Assembly (NCBI GenBank): GCA_002179805.1
Contig: NAVB01000246.1
Location: 1-64,000 of the forward strand
DNA from: Acanthamoeba lenticulata
Lineage: Eukaryota > Discosea > Longamoebia > Acanthamoebidae
Length of the DNA stretch: 64,000 nucleotides
Direction: 5' to 3'
Shown here piece after piece: positions 1 to 11,534 of this stretch; the first letter of the stretch is position 1; each line of letters begins with the position of its first letter. The notes beneath the pieces are model-generated. The model did no database searches. It had not been told where the DNA came from and was given only the letters and a program-made list of their open reading frames with translations. Both the position numbers and the translations under genes were made by a program.

Positions 1-146
1 GACGTCCTCTCGATATGTCGGGTGAACGCAGCGCGCGTCTGGGCGCATTGGAGGACAAGAAGGACCAGGAAGAAGAGGAGCGCCGGCGGAAGGAGAAGCT
101 CGAGCGGAAGCGACGCGCCAAGCTCAAGCAAAAGCGCAACAAATGA
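1..146 (+). CDS. C-terminal end of a Lys/Arg/Glu-rich protein (5' partial)
   Basis: The open frame enters from the left edge and stops with TGA at 144-146. The last 43 residues after an internal Met at position 15 are almost entirely charged (E, K, R) and would form a basic helix or coiled coil ending in RNK. No family can be named from so short a low-complexity tail; its start and domains lie outside the window. The 170 bp that follow are AT-rich and fit a 3' flank shared tail-to-tail with the kinase gene ending at 319. Confidence 0.55.
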   Translation, partial: RPLDMSGERSARLGALEDKKDQEEEERRRKEKLERKRRAKLKQKRNK

Positions 147-318
147 ACTCCTCCTTCGTGTGCTGCGAAAAAAATATTTAAATGATATTAAAAAACCAAA
201 AACATAAATAAATACAAAACTCTGGTGGGTAAAGAACAAGTAGTTGTATTTGCAGTTACAAAGCAAGGAGGGAAATGAATACAAGAAGTGCCCTTGAGAG
301 TCGAGAGGAAGAGGGCTC

Positions 319-3300
319 TTACGCTCCGCCTCCTCCTTTGAGGGCCTGAAGCTCTTCAGCGAGGAGGGCGTGCTTGCTCTTCCACTGGTGGAGCTCGTAG
401 ATGAGCTGCACGAGGGGCATGGCCATGTAGGCGTCCACGCTCTCCTCGCCCACGAGCCGCGCCAGCTCGGCCATCGTCCGCGGCTGCGCGTCGCCCTCGG
501 CATCCGAGGCCTCGTCGGCGTCCGACTGGAGGTGCTGCTCGAGTGTGCGCGGCGTCGTGGGCGCGCTGCCCGAGTTACTCGACAGGAGCTGCTGCGCGCC
601 GCGGCTGAGGCCCGTGAAGAAGGCCAACGAGCTCTGCCCGGCGTGCATCATCGTCAGCGTCGCCCGACGGTCGACGGGGCTCGTCTGTGCGCCGCTCGCG
701 GTGCTCGAGCTTCCGCTGCCGTTGTCCGCGGGGACCCGCGACAACGCGCCGGAGCGCTGGCGCCCGAGCGCCCGCATGTCCCCGAGCGTGGCGTCGCCGC
801 TGGCGTTGTTGGCCTTCTCGCCCTTCTTCGTCTTCTTCTTGCTGGTCTTGCCGCTCTTGCGCTTGGTGCCCTTCTTGCTCGCCCTCGAGGCCCGGCCGCC
901 GGAGCTCAACTCGTCGCTGGGCGCGCTGCCGAGCTCGCCGTCCTGCTGGTCGCCGTCGCTGCCGCCCGAGATGCTCCCCGAGTCGACCCCATAGGCCTCG
1001 TCCTCTTCGGACGTTGTCGTCGTCGTCGTCACGCCATCGGCGGCCGCCGCAGCCGCCGCGTCGGGCGGATGTGCGTAGGACGACAGTGTGGGCGCCGACG
1101 AGGACGACCGGAGCTGCACCACCGACACCGAGGTTGTGGTCAGCCCGCAGCCGCCGGCCCGCCAGGCGGCCGCGAAGCCGCCCGCGGGCGCGGCGTCGCC
1201 GGGAGGGCCGGCGGCCGTGCTCAGTGTCGACAACGTGGTCAGGCCGCCGCCGCCGTTAAAGTTGAGGACCAAGTCGCCGCCGGGGCCGCCGGCCAGCCGG
1301 CGCCGCTGGAGCTCGCGGCGGGCCTCTTCGAACTGCTGCAGCAGCTGCCGCATGACGGTCTTGGTCTCGTCGGGCTTCACCTGCCGCAGGAATTCGTGCT
1401 ACGCGCGTGACGTGGGCATGACGTCAGCACTCCGCCACGACAAGGAAAAGCTGAAAGGAAATCCCGGGAAAGTAGTACGTCGAGGAGGGCAGCGGCGGAG
1501 AGGCGGTGGGCGGGGTCCTTCTGGAGGCAGGCCGAGATGAAGGACACAAACTGGGGCGACCACCGCTGTGGGTCGGCCAGCGTCGGCGGGTCCTCGTGCA
1601 TGATTCGGTACAGCGCCTGTCCAAAAAAATGAATTCATTTAAAGGCGAGATAAAGTGCGAAAGCGAAGGCAAAGAACGAAACAAAAGCGAAAGCAGAGGC
1701 AAAGAACGACGGGAAGGATTACGCGCATCTGGTGGTCCTTGAAATAGGGCGGAACTCCGTCAGCCATCTCAATGGCGGTGATGCCCAGCGACCAGATGTC
1801 CGTCTGTGTTGGTTGGGGATTATTGAACACAATAATTTTTAAATTAATTGTTAAATAATTGTTTTGATTATTGTTCCATAAAAATAAAAATAAAAATAAA
1901 TAAAAAAGTGGTGATGGTGGTGGCGTGCCTTGGAGTTGTAGGGGTCGCCGGAGAGCATCTCGGGGGACATGAAGAGGGGCGTGCCGATGAGGGTGGCGGC
2001 CTTGCTCCGCGAGCCCGTCTGCTGGAACGAGATGCCAAAGTCGGCGAGCTTGACCACGCCGTCCTCCCCCACCAGGATGTTGCCGCATTTGAGGTCGCGG
2101 TGGATCTGTGGAGCCACAAGAGGATCGCATTCCACGCATTCCCGCGTAAGCGTGAGGAATGTCAAGCAGCGCAAGACCAGAGGCCGGGACGACAGCGACG
2201 AACCACTTTGATGCGGTCGTTGTGGAGGTAGGCGAGCCCCTTGATCGCCTGGTGGAGGACGTGGGCCAGCTCCCGCTCGGTGAACTGCTTGTCGACTGCC
2301 TTGAACGTGTCGACAATGGTGGCCATCGAGCCGTGCATGCAGTACTCCATCATGATCTGCACGCCGCCGCCACACGACACGATTGGCCGATGGTCCAATG
2401 GGCTCGCGCTCAAGCTCGCCAGCCAGTCAGCCAATCGGGGATCAACGCACCCAAAGCTCGTTGGACGTGGTGGCCGAGCCAAAGTAGGAGACGATGTTGG
2501 GATGTCGACATCGGCGCAGGACGTTGATCTCGTGGCTCACGTCGTCGACGTTCTTGCCCGCCTTGAAGGTCGGAATGATCTTGAGCGCCATCAACTGGTC
2601 AAGAGAAGCCGTAAGGATTGCACGCGTCAGTCCGAGCGAGAGATCGTGCATTCCACACATTTTTCACGTAGGTGGTGGAGGTCTCAGAGGCCGCAGCGCG
2701 CGCACGTACGTAGTTGGTGTTGATGTACTTGGCCTCGAGCACTTGGCCGTAGGCGCCCTGGCCCAGCACGGCGCCCAGCTTGAGCACCTTCTGCGGGTCG
2801 GGCCCCCAGTTGTAGTCGTTGTCCACATGCGCCTATTATGTTATTCCTGTCAGTCTTGCACACACGCACGCGCGCGTGCGGACCGCACGACACACGCGCA
2901 CCGCACGACACGACACGACACGCACGTTGTGTTGGAAGTTGGAGGGCGAGGACATGACAAACTCCTCGGCAGGCTGCTGAGCGGCCGCGGGCTTCATGAG
3001 CTTGGCGATGAACTTGTTGGGGCGCTTGCCGCTGGAGCCGCCGCTGGGGCTGCTGCCGACGACAACGACGGCGGGCGGGGGCGGGGGCGTGGGGATGTCC
3101 AGCGCCGCCGCATGGGCGGCGGTCGCCGCAGCCGACGTGACCGCGTGCCCGGCGCTGGACTTGAGGTCATGTGTTGGGCCGGTTGCGTTCAGCTTCTCCT
3201 CCAGCCGGCGCACTATCGTCGACACCGACGAGCCGTCCTGAAGATAGATGTGCCCGCCCACGTCATCGATTATGACGCAATCGTTCGTCGTTGCATTGAG

Positions 3301-3339
3301 GCACACCGGGCAAACGGGGGTCGAATAAAAATGGCACAT
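319..3339 (-). CDS. STE20/PAK-like protein kinase with CRIB motif
   Basis: Exons (minus strand): 3339-2926, 2832-2710, 2594-2451, 2356-2207, 2105-1929, 1803-1723, 1616-1479, 1398-319; they total 768 aa with all phases consistent. A CRIB-like Cdc42/Rac-binding motif ([13 protein letters not shown], about aa 130-142) spans the first splice join and lies only about 15 residues before the kinase domain. The kinase shows the glycine loop GQGAYG (162-167), Lys184 in [12 protein letters not shown] (279-286), DFG (299-301) and SPE, so it should be active on Ser/Thr. The C-terminal 350 aa are Ser/Gly/Ala-rich with a Lys-rich nuclear-import-like stretch and a short coiled coil. Expected role: effector of Rho GTPases, such as the Rho gene at 59108, in cytoskeletal signalling. 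The intron 1928-1804 uses a GC donor. I chose the ATG at 3339 because the frame is open into the motif; an upstream exon 3518-3399 could instead splice to 3237. Confidence 0.85.
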
Positions 3340-3905
3340 AAATAAGAGAAGGGTTCAAAGAGGGAGGGGGGGGGAGAGAGAGAGAGAGAGAGACGAACCG
3401 TGTGAGAGACATGGAGGACGCTGGTGATCGAATTAGGAGAGCTGATGTCGATGTCTTTTTTGTTATTCCCGTTGTAGGAGGCCTTTAGGTTGAACTTGGC
3501 CCCTTGGCTGATCTTCATTTTATTTTGGTCTTTCTTTTATTTCGTTTCGCTCTTTGCGCCCCCGCGAAAGATGCTCCCTTTCCAACTCCTTTCCCTTCGA
3601 GAGGTCAGTCTTGCGATCCACCTGCCCTCGCGTGAACTTCTGCAGTTGCGTCGGTCGTTGCCTTCTTTCCTCTCCTTCACGCAACGGCCGTGCGGCGACA
3701 TGCCAAGCATTCCACGGCGTGTTAAACCTGCAATTCGCCAATTGGATGATCAAGAGCGTCGGTGACCCTTTGTCACCACACTTCCCAAGTGAAAACGTTC
3801 CAGCAATAGCCCTTTCCGCTCCCACATACCTTTACAACAAACATTGATTTTATAATTGTTGGGTGTGTTTTACTTCTTCTTTCTTCTTCTTCTTCTTCTG
3901 TTGCT
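3340..3905. other. Intergenic region upstream of the CRIB kinase
   Basis: About 570 bp between two minus-strand genes. It holds a poly-G plus GA microsatellite (3366-3393) and, at 3399-3518, a 40-codon open frame starting with ATG that could be an alternative first exon of the downstream kinase. The rest looks like 5' flank and the 3' flank of the LIM kinase gene. I see no other gene. Confidence 0.4.
3366..3393. repeat. Poly-G and (GA)n microsatellite
   Basis: Nine G residues at 3366-3374 run into about ten GA units. On the minus strand this is a CT tract, upstream of the chosen kinase start and inside the possible 5' intron, where it could serve as a polypyrimidine tract or promoter CT element. 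Confidence 0.8.
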
Positions 3906-6900
3906 TCACTTGCCCGACTTGAAGCAGGGCTCGCACAAGGGCTTGTCGTCGCGCTCGATGAAGCCCCCCTGGATGTTGGTGTTGCACGCGCAGCAGCGGA
4001 AGTGGCCCGCGTGCCAGTACCTGTTGGTTGATTGTTTGTGGTGTTGTTTTTCTTTGAGTTGTTTGTCACCACATGAGGAGGAGGAGGAGGAGGACGGCGA
4101 CGACGACGACGAACCGGTTCATGGCCTGGATGTACTGGCCCTGGATGATCTCCCCGCAGCCGCCGCAGCGGTTGCCAAAGAGGGCGTTGAAGTCGGTGAC
4201 GCACAGAGGGCGCCCGTCGCGCTCGATAAACTCCTCGAGCACCTGGTGGCAGTGGCTGCACTTGAAGCAGTCGTGGTGCCACGGCTTGCCCTGCGCATTA
4301 TTAAAAAGTCAGTATCATCGTCATCACGTCGCACCAACAACAACGCCAACGAACCATGGCTAACCGCCCGTCTCGGGCGATGGGCTTGGCGCAGGCGGTG
4401 CAGATCTTGGGCGTCCGCTTTTTGCGGGCCGCGGCCGCGGCTGCCGATGAGGACAACAGGGAGTTCCCGGCCGACGACGACGACGACGACAAAAGTGAAG
4501 CCGAAGACGACGACGACGAAGATGCAGAAGCCGGGGAGGGAACGCCGGAGTCGCCGGCGATGAAGCTGCCCGAGCTGATGCCTGGGGCAGTGCCGCGGCG
4601 CGAGGGCACGGGCGACCTGTTGTACTCGGGCGAGGCAGAGGACGCTGCCGCACTGAGAGAGGAAGATGGTGATGGTGCTGAAGAGGAAGGCGATGGCGTT
4701 GACGGTGGGTTGATCATGTCGAGGTGGTTGGAGGGGATGGTCTGGCTGGCCGGCCGTCGCCGCTTTTCGGCCGACGGGACCAGACGGCTGCCGCTGCCGC
4801 TGCTGCCGCCGCCACCGTCGCTCATCATCAGCGCGCTGCTGCCGATGCTGCTGCTCCGCTCGTGGTCCCGCTCGGCCCGCAGCCGGCTGGGCACGGTGCC
4901 CACGGCCGGGCTCGCGTGGCCCACTGACGGGCTCAGCAGGCCGCTGCTGGTGGTCGTGGTGGTCGTCGCGCTGCTCTCCGTCACCGTCGGCATCGGCACC
5001 GCGCTGCTGCGGTCAAACGAGTGCGTGCGATCGCGCTCCCCGCCGCTTGACCGTAACGAGCCGCTCGATGACGACGAGGACGACGAGGACGACGAAGAAT
5101 AAGAGTAGGAGCCTGGTCGCTTCGTTGAGGACGAAGGCGACGGGGCTGCTGTGGCAAACGACGATGACGCCTTGGGCTTGCTGCTGGAACTCGAGCTGGA
5201 GGTGGAGGTAGAGCTGTCCTTGTAGCGCTTACGCAGCTCATCGTAGTCGCGCTCGGCGCGCTGGCGGGCCTGCTGCTCGGCGGCCAGCTTGGCCCGCAGG
5301 CGCTCGACCTCCTCGTTCTGGGAGGCCAGCTTGCGCTCGAGCTCGTTGACACGGTCCTCGAGCGCAGCTCTGTCCTGGTTGATCCCGTTGGCCTGCGCAA
5401 CGAGCGCGCGGTTCTCCTCGGCCAGCTTCTGGTACTTGGTCATCATCTCTTCCCACTTGTGCGCCGCGTCGCTCTGCGTCTTGGGCACTGGCCAATGACG
5501 CGCACACGCGTTGTCAGACAAGCCGACGCCGGGCGCCCGCATGAGGGCTGAGGTGCGCACCTCGGACGGGCCGGCCGTTGCGCGCGTCGACGGTCTGGCC
5601 GGTCTCGTTGGTGGTCACGACCGGCGCGGAGCCGGCGGCGGTCGGTCGCTTGGTGTTGTATTCACGAATCGTGCGGTGGATCTCGGCCGCCGAGGGAGTC
5701 GGCACCTCCTGCTCCTGGAGACACACAGCGCCGTCAGCCAGAAGGCTCGAGAAGAAGAAGAAGAAGAAAAAGAATTCCTCGGAGGGGTTCGAACCGGTCG
5801 GACGTTTTTGCAGATCCATGGATGCCGCAGGAGCTCGTCCGGCCCCGGGCGGACCCGCACGTCTCGGGTGAAGCACTTTAGCAAAAAGTCCTTCAGCTCC
5901 TGTACTCTCCACACGTCAGTAACAAAATATAAATATTAAAATATAAATAAATAAAGAAAGAATAATGCAGAGTCAGAGGCAGACCTCAGAGATGCCCTCG
6001 GGAAGAGGCGGGTGTTCACAGGCGACCATCTTGAAGAGGGCCGACATGGCTCCGGCGTCCCAATATGGGGGCTTGCCCGTCAGCAGCTCGATGATGGTGC
6101 AGCCGAGGCTCCAGATGTCGGACACCTTCTCTCCGCCCTCCACGGAGATGATCTCCGGCGCCACTGTCGCACACACATACATCATTTTGACACGTCAGCA
6201 AACCACATTATGAGAAGCATGACGGTATGAGGGCAGCATGTACTCCAGAAGGGCGTGCCGACCACCGTGAACTGCTTGTCCACGGCGGCGTTGGTGCAGC
6301 TTCCAAAGTCGGCCAGCTTGATTCGGCCTTCCTTCGTCAACAAGAGGTTGCACCCCTTGATGTCTCTGCGAAAAAATGAATTGAATAATAATAAAATAAA
6401 TAGAAGAATAAATAAATAAATGGGTACTGGGTGAGGTCATACCTGTGAATGACGTTTTGGTCGTGAAGGTACTTGAGGCCCTGCAGCACCTGTGCGATGT
6501 AGAGCACCAGCAGCTCCTCGGGGAAGACGCCAAACTTCTTCATCGTCTCGTTGAGCGACCCGTTCTCCACGTACTCCATGACGAAGAAGAGGTAGTCGTC
6601 CACTTCGTAGTAGCCAAGGAATTTGACGATGTGTGGATGAGACAGCTTCTGCAACAGCTCGAGCTCGTGCTGCATGACGATGGTAGGCGATGATGAGCCC
6701 TCATGAATGAGGAGAGAGAGAAGAACCACACAAGAGTGATGGGAGGCAGCAGCACCATGATGGCCGGCAGCTGTGAGGGTTCGAGGTCGGTCTTGCGGGT
6801 CTGCTTCACGGCGACGACTTCGCCCGTTTGGAAGTTTAGGCCCTTGTAGACTCGCCCAAACGCCCCACGGCCTAACAGCTCGCCCAATTGCTGCAGCAAA

Positions 6901-7148
6901 TCGCCACTGTGTAAGGAAAGCAAAACGGGAGGGGTGGGAAGGATGAAATGAAGACACGGAGAAGGTACAATTTTGCCTGCGATGCGCTTGGGTGGAGGAT
7001 TTTCTAATGGGACCGACGAGACACCCATCGCCGTTCCATCAGCGTCGAGGCCCCGTGGCGCTGGCGTGCGGGCTGGTCGTTTGGCCGCACCAGGTATCCC
7101 GCTCCCGCCCGTACTCCTCGGTGCAGGCGACCTATCGAGTGAATTCAT
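3906..7148 (-). CDS. Cdc7/SepH-like protein kinase with two C-terminal LIM domains
   Basis: Ten exons: 7148-6969, 6890-6756, 6669-6443, 6365-6244, 6163-5985, 5899-5795, 5714-5561, 5487-4355, 4290-4115, 4020-3906; total 841 aa. The kinase domain starts at aa 61 ([19 protein letters not shown]), with Lys89 in VAVKQ, then HRDIKGCN, DFG, APE and DIWSLGC. This is the septation-kinase pattern of fission yeast Cdc7, Aspergillus SepH and plant M3K-epsilon. A coiled coil follows, then a long Ser/Thr-rich linker. Two LIM zinc fingers end the protein: CTAC...[10 protein letters not shown]...CVTDF (about 726-778) and CGGC...[11 protein letters not shown]...CEPCF (about 787-836). LIM domains are not a usual part of septation kinases and suggest recruitment to actin structures. 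The LIM1 join uses the donor after Met745, which alone keeps the CxxC to HxxC spacing at 16 residues. Confidence 0.85.
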
Positions 7149-7639
7149 GCCCTATCCTTCTGTGCTCGGTCGGAGAGTGGCAGAGCGTGGAAGCTTTTTG
7201 TTGCGTCGATTTCACTAGCTTGTTCCTCCAATCGAAACCGAAATGGCAATAAATGGGTCGTCTTCTTCAAGCAGCTTTTTATGACACAAGCACGCGTGTC
7301 TCTCTCAACAGGTGGCCTGTTGTTCTTTTGTTCAGCTACAAAAACAAAATCGAACGTAAAAGCGATTCGCGTGTCGTGGAGTGGTCCATCTTTGAGCTCT
7401 TGTCTTACTTGCATTTCACGCGGTTTTTCAAGCGTGTCGATCCGCCCATTTCCCCCGCTTTTCATATTTCCCGATTGCCGTGGTTTGGGAGAGCACGAGG
7501 CGCTACAGACCAACAACGTGAACGGGGCTCTGTTTGGTTGAACTATACACTCTAAACGAGAGCTCCACCGCGGGAAACAAAAGGAAAGAAGAGAGGGACT
7601 AAAAAAAACAAACTCCAAAGCACGATGCAGAACGACTCT
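7149..7639. other. Intergenic region
   Basis: About 490 bp between the LIM-kinase start and the 3' end of the first array paralog. It is the probable promoter of the LIM kinase (minus strand). I see no convincing coding exon, repeat or RNA gene in it. Confidence 0.35.
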
Positions 7640-9025
7640 TCACTTCCCCCGCGGGGTTCCGCCTCGCTTTCGGGGCAGCTGGTCCTTCCCGTTGTTGTGG
7701 GTGGTGAAGGCGACGGTCTGTCCGTGCCAGGTCCAGCCTCCTGGAGCCGATTGAATGCCGACGTGGAATTGCAGCTTGGACCGGATGCGCGACACATGCA
7801 CTTCCACCATTGCCGTCGTTCCTCCGTCCTCCACCTGCAAAAGGCGAAAGAAAAAGTAGACAAGATCAGTGACACGTTCGTGGCCAAAACAGAGAAAGAA
7901 GAAAGAGGCGCACCTGCAGGCTGCTTCTGTCGGGACACAGGACAAAGTCGGAGCATTCTTGCTGGGCTCCGTCCGCCTCGTTGATGCTCACTAACCCCAC
8001 CTGCAGCTCTTGCCAGGTGAACCGATGTGTGCAGCGGAGCTCGAGGCGCAGTCGCTTGCCCTTCCCTTTGGTCACGCTGCAACCACAGCGAACACAAAAA
8101 GTGTTTTAGCCATCACCCAGAAAATAAAGCGAAAATGGGTTGGGAAACAGGCCTACCGGATCCGTTGATCTTCGTTGAGGGGAAGCCAGTGGCCCTGCGA
8201 GCCACGTGGTTTATGTGTGAGCACGACCGTGGCCGACGGCGGTCGATTCGGTGGTGGAGATGAGGGCCTCACACCCAAGGGCGGCGAGGGCAGCGTGGGC
8301 GCAGGCAGGATGGGGACGAGTGAGGTTGTCGTGGCGGAGGAGGAGGAAGAGCTCGGACTCGGACTCGGGCTTGGTGTCATCGACAGCGGCATCGAGTAGG
8401 GAGGTTGGGGGATGAGGGAAGCCGAGCTGGTCTCGGCATAGAGGTAAGGCGACATCACGTGAAAATCAAAGGTGGGCATCTGAGGCGAGGGATGCGGAGT
8501 TGCGGGACAAGGAAGGGGGAAAGAGGAGCCCGAGGAGGACAACGACAAAGGAGAGGTGCAGGTGGAGCTCGGGGTGGGGCGAGGAGACATGAGCTCGTGG
8601 AAGGACGGGTCTGGCGGCATGGGCAGGTCCTGCGAGGCGAAGAGCATGGGCGACTGCAGCAAAAACTCGAGCTCCCGCTCCAAGTCCAGCTCGTCGCTGT
8701 GTGGCTGGCCGCTCTCGTGTCGGGGCATGCTGACGTCAGCGAAGCCATCGCTGGCACCCACCAGCTCACACACTTCATCGAGCTGGAAGTGGGGAAGCTC
8801 GAAGGGCAAGTCGTTGTGGTCTTTGTCGCTGCCGTCGCTGCTATTTGGGCGGGACGGGTTGTGGCTCATCTTCTGTCGCTTGTGAAGTGGTTCCGTGCTT
8901 GTGTGGAGCCCGGCCCAGTGAAAGATGTCTTTGTTGATGTCTTCCTCTTCTCCTTCTTCTTCAAAGTCCCAGCACACGTCTGTGGTGAGTGTAGTCGTGT
9001 CAGTGTTGGGCAAGCGACGCTTCAT
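7640..9025 (-). CDS. Array paralog A: unknown family with C-terminal conserved domain
   Basis: Exons 9025-8157, 8076-7914, 7834-7640; 408 aa. I do not recognise the family. N-terminal half: acidic and Ser/Pro-rich, with the short helix-like motif DELDLERELEFLLQSP (coded near 8645-8695). C-terminal half: a conserved, strand-rich domain of about 130 aa beginning HKPRGSQG.W..L..DQRIR, then VTKGKGKRLRLEL, DFVLCPDRS and FTTHNNGKD near the end. Both introns interrupt this domain at the same places and phases in all four paralogs. An acidic region with a short amphipathic LxxLL-like segment plus a basic beta-rich domain is a layout seen in transcription factors, but that is inference. The start is the first in-frame ATG; the frame stays open about 75 bp further upstream. 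Confidence 0.75.
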
Positions 9026-9342
9026 GCTTGGCTTGCGCCATTGCGGGTGTCTGTGGTACTTAAAGGGAGGGGAGTTCGCTATCGTGCACACTGCCGACAC
9101 CCGACGCCAGGGGGGAGGGGGGTTGCTTCGGCTCGGCCTTTGCCAGGAACCGGCCCTAGCCAGGAAGAAGAATCACTCCCCCCGACGGTGTTTGGCCAGC
9201 ACGCCCGAAGACGGGTGATTCGAATTATCTCGGAGTTGCGCAATAAACAACGGGCTTCGCTGAAACCGTTCTGGCCATTGTCGGGTTGGGCCAGGACCCG
9301 GTCAGGCAAAAACAACTCTACTACTGCATGCAGGCCTCACAC
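9026..9342. other. Intergenic region
   Basis: About 320 bp holding the upstream flank of paralog A and the 3' flank of the HEAT gene. No gene or repeat seen. Confidence 0.35.
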
Positions 9343-10552
9343 TCACATAATGTTCCACTTGCCCGTCTTGCGATAGTGCGTAAGCACGTTGTGCACCTTG
9401 CGCCGAATCACCTTGTCCTCGTCGTTGTGCATCCGCTCTGAGTAGCCAGAGAGGTCAGGCCTCGTGGTGTGGGCTTGTGAGCCCCCCCCCCCCAATACAA
9501 CAACATACCGAGGGCGGCAATGACATCGTTCTCGCGTGTGGCGGGCGAACCATCGCACAAATTGTGGAGCACTTGGTACCGTACGTTCGAGTCCGGGTCC
9601 TGGTCTCGCCCCCGATCAAGCGGTCACCATCATCAGCTCAGCCAATGGCGTGGGCAGTGAACTCCCAGCGCCCAGAGAGGTCAGGCCTCGTGACGGCGTT
9701 CGCGGCACCTCCCCCGACGTGACAATTAGGCGTGGTCCCAAGAAAGTCCACGTACGTTGGTCATCTCCAAGATACGGTCCCACACGATCTCAACGTCGCG
9801 CTTGACGTGACACGGGCACAACTCGCGAAGGTAGAGCTTGCGCGTCTGGGGTGTGTCATACACGTGTGAGGCCCCGTCGGCTCCGACCTGCGACATGGGC
9901 CGCAGGCGGGAGGGGGGCGTGCCCTTGGGTCTGGGTCTTTCGTGCCACGCAAAAATTCGGCCACAGTGTCCACCTCCTCTGTTGCGAGCAGGCAGCAAGA
10001 CACCAATTGCATTGGCCCATTAGAGCCATTTCCAGCTTTCAAGGCATAGTGAAGTAAAGTAGAGGGATGTACCTTTGGGTGGCGGCAGCACAACTTCTTC
10101 GCGAGGCGCGGCGGGGGCTTTGGGTTCTTCAGGAAGCAGAGTTTGCAACTGCACAGGCCGAGCCAGGACCTGATCACACCAGCAGGGCTTAAAATAAACC
10201 AAGTAAAAGAACAACCAAACAAGAAAAAAGAAACCTTAAGGTGGTCGTCCGCGTCATGTGCTCCGCTGCCTGGTGCCAGGTCGAGGGCGAGCAGGAGGGC
10301 GCTGCACTGGGCAGCCACCTCTTGCTCATCCTGAGCCAGGCCGTGCGCCAGCAGCAGAGGCGTTATGGCCTCCTCGACAGCCGCCCCGGCTTGCGCAACC
10401 TTGTTTTGTTCAACGTGCTCGTCCACGATGCCGCGGACCAAAGCCACCAGATACTCCAAAACAGCCGCGTCTACCCCCTTCTCGAGCTTCTCCTTGCCTA
10501 CAGCCTTATGCAGAGCTGCCAGGATTGCTGCATCGTTCACCTTCTCTTCCAT
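9343..10552 (-). CDS. HEAT-repeat-like protein (exon structure partly unresolved)
   Basis: Supported exons: 10552-10235 (starts MEEKVNDAAILAAL), 10169 to about 10073, a middle exon ending at 9757, 9599-9509, and 9437-9343. The N-terminus is helical, Ala/Leu/Glu-rich. The C-terminus is distinctive: CPCHVKRDVEIVWDRILEM, then DPDSNVRYQVLHNLCDGSP, ending YRKTGKWNIM, which resembles short HEAT-repeat proteins widespread in protists and some bacteria (from memory of the pattern). Between about 9890 and 10073 three frames each look partly coding and no pair of normal-length introns joins them cleanly, so either an intron from about 10090 to 9900 removes the segment or there are indels. The gene sits inside the four-gene paralog array, between copies A and B, on the same strand. 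Confidence 0.6.
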
Positions 10553-10605
10553 CTTCTGAACTTGCAGCTGGTTCGTTAAATATTTTTCATTTTTATTTTC
10601 AGTTC

Positions 10606-11534
10606 TCATTTTTCTTTTGTTCCTCTCTTTTTCTCCCCAAAGCCGGACAGCTCGGGGTGGGGCATCGATCCCGTGAGGGTTGGAGCGGCAAGTGAAGCCG
10701 AAGAAGAAGAAGAAGACGTAGCGTAGGACTCGGGTGCCGGGCGCAGGTGGGCGGAAGATGGCTGGCTAGGATCCTTGCCATTGTTGTGTGTGATAAAGGT
10801 CGGCGTTACGCCGCGCCAAACGACGCCGCCCACCTCCTGCGACAGTATTTGGACGCTGAACTCCAGCCTTGCCCGAACGATGGTCACGAGAACTTCGACA
10901 AACACTGTGGTGCCGTTTTGCTGGTCATGCTGCACGGCTCGCCACGGTTAGTGCGCCTAGGCATGTTGCTGGGGCCTTAAGAAGCAAGGCGTACAACGAT
11001 CGAGCATCGCTCGGAACAGACGTAGAACTGCTTGACATAGTCAGGATTGCCTTCGTTCCGTTCGTCTACGTTAATGATATTCACCCGGAGGTCCTGCCAG
11101 AGGAACCGCTGGCTGCACCGGATGCTGAGCCGCAGCCTCTTTCCTTTCCCCTTGGTTACTCTGCAACAATGTTTTTGTCATGACAGTACGCAACATGAGT
11201 AGAGGCTCGAAATAGACCTCAAAAGTGAGGAAGCAGAAGAGGAAAGAGGAAGGGAAGAGACGCACCGGATCCTTTGCTCCGGCACCAGAGGTACCCACTC
11301 CCCACGGGAGCCCCGAGGCCTGTGGGCCAATGTGAGGTCGACCGTGACTGGAGGAGGGAAGAAGAAAGGCATGAGCTCCGGCGGTGGGTGTCGCAGAAGG
11401 GCCAACACCGTCTTCAGGGAGGGCAGGACAGGCTTGCAAGCTTCAGCCTCGCTCCCTGTCTCCCCTGTAGGCATTGGTGAAGTGGCCGAGCAAGACAGGG
11501 AGTGGGTGAGCAGAGGGTAGGAAGAAGTGGCCAT
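10606..11534 (-). CDS. Array paralog B: short form
   Basis: Exons 11534-11266, 11160-10995, 10929-10606; 252 aa. It keeps the whole conserved C-terminal domain (HRPRGSRGEWVPL..EQRIR, VTKGKGKRLRLSI, FYVCSERCS, FITHNNGKD), with introns at the same positions and phases as copies A, C and D. Its N-terminal part is only about 70 aa and lacks the DLEREL motif present in the other three. The C-terminus carries an extra Ser-rich tail of about 45 aa. If the family regulates transcription, a copy without the putative activation segment could act as a competitor, but nothing in the sequence proves that. Its stop is 54 bp upstream of the HEAT gene start. Confidence 0.7.

Noticed and set aside
370..1410. 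Long Arg/Ala-rich plus-strand frame opposite the CRIB kinase C-terminus
   Set aside because: Antisense shadow of a GC-rich low-complexity exon; no domain, and the minus strand explains the region fully.
3399..3518. First exon of the CRIB kinase starting at 3518
   Set aside because: Possible, but the ATG at 3339 gives a continuous frame without an intron whose acceptor would discard plausible coding sequence; kept only as an alternative.
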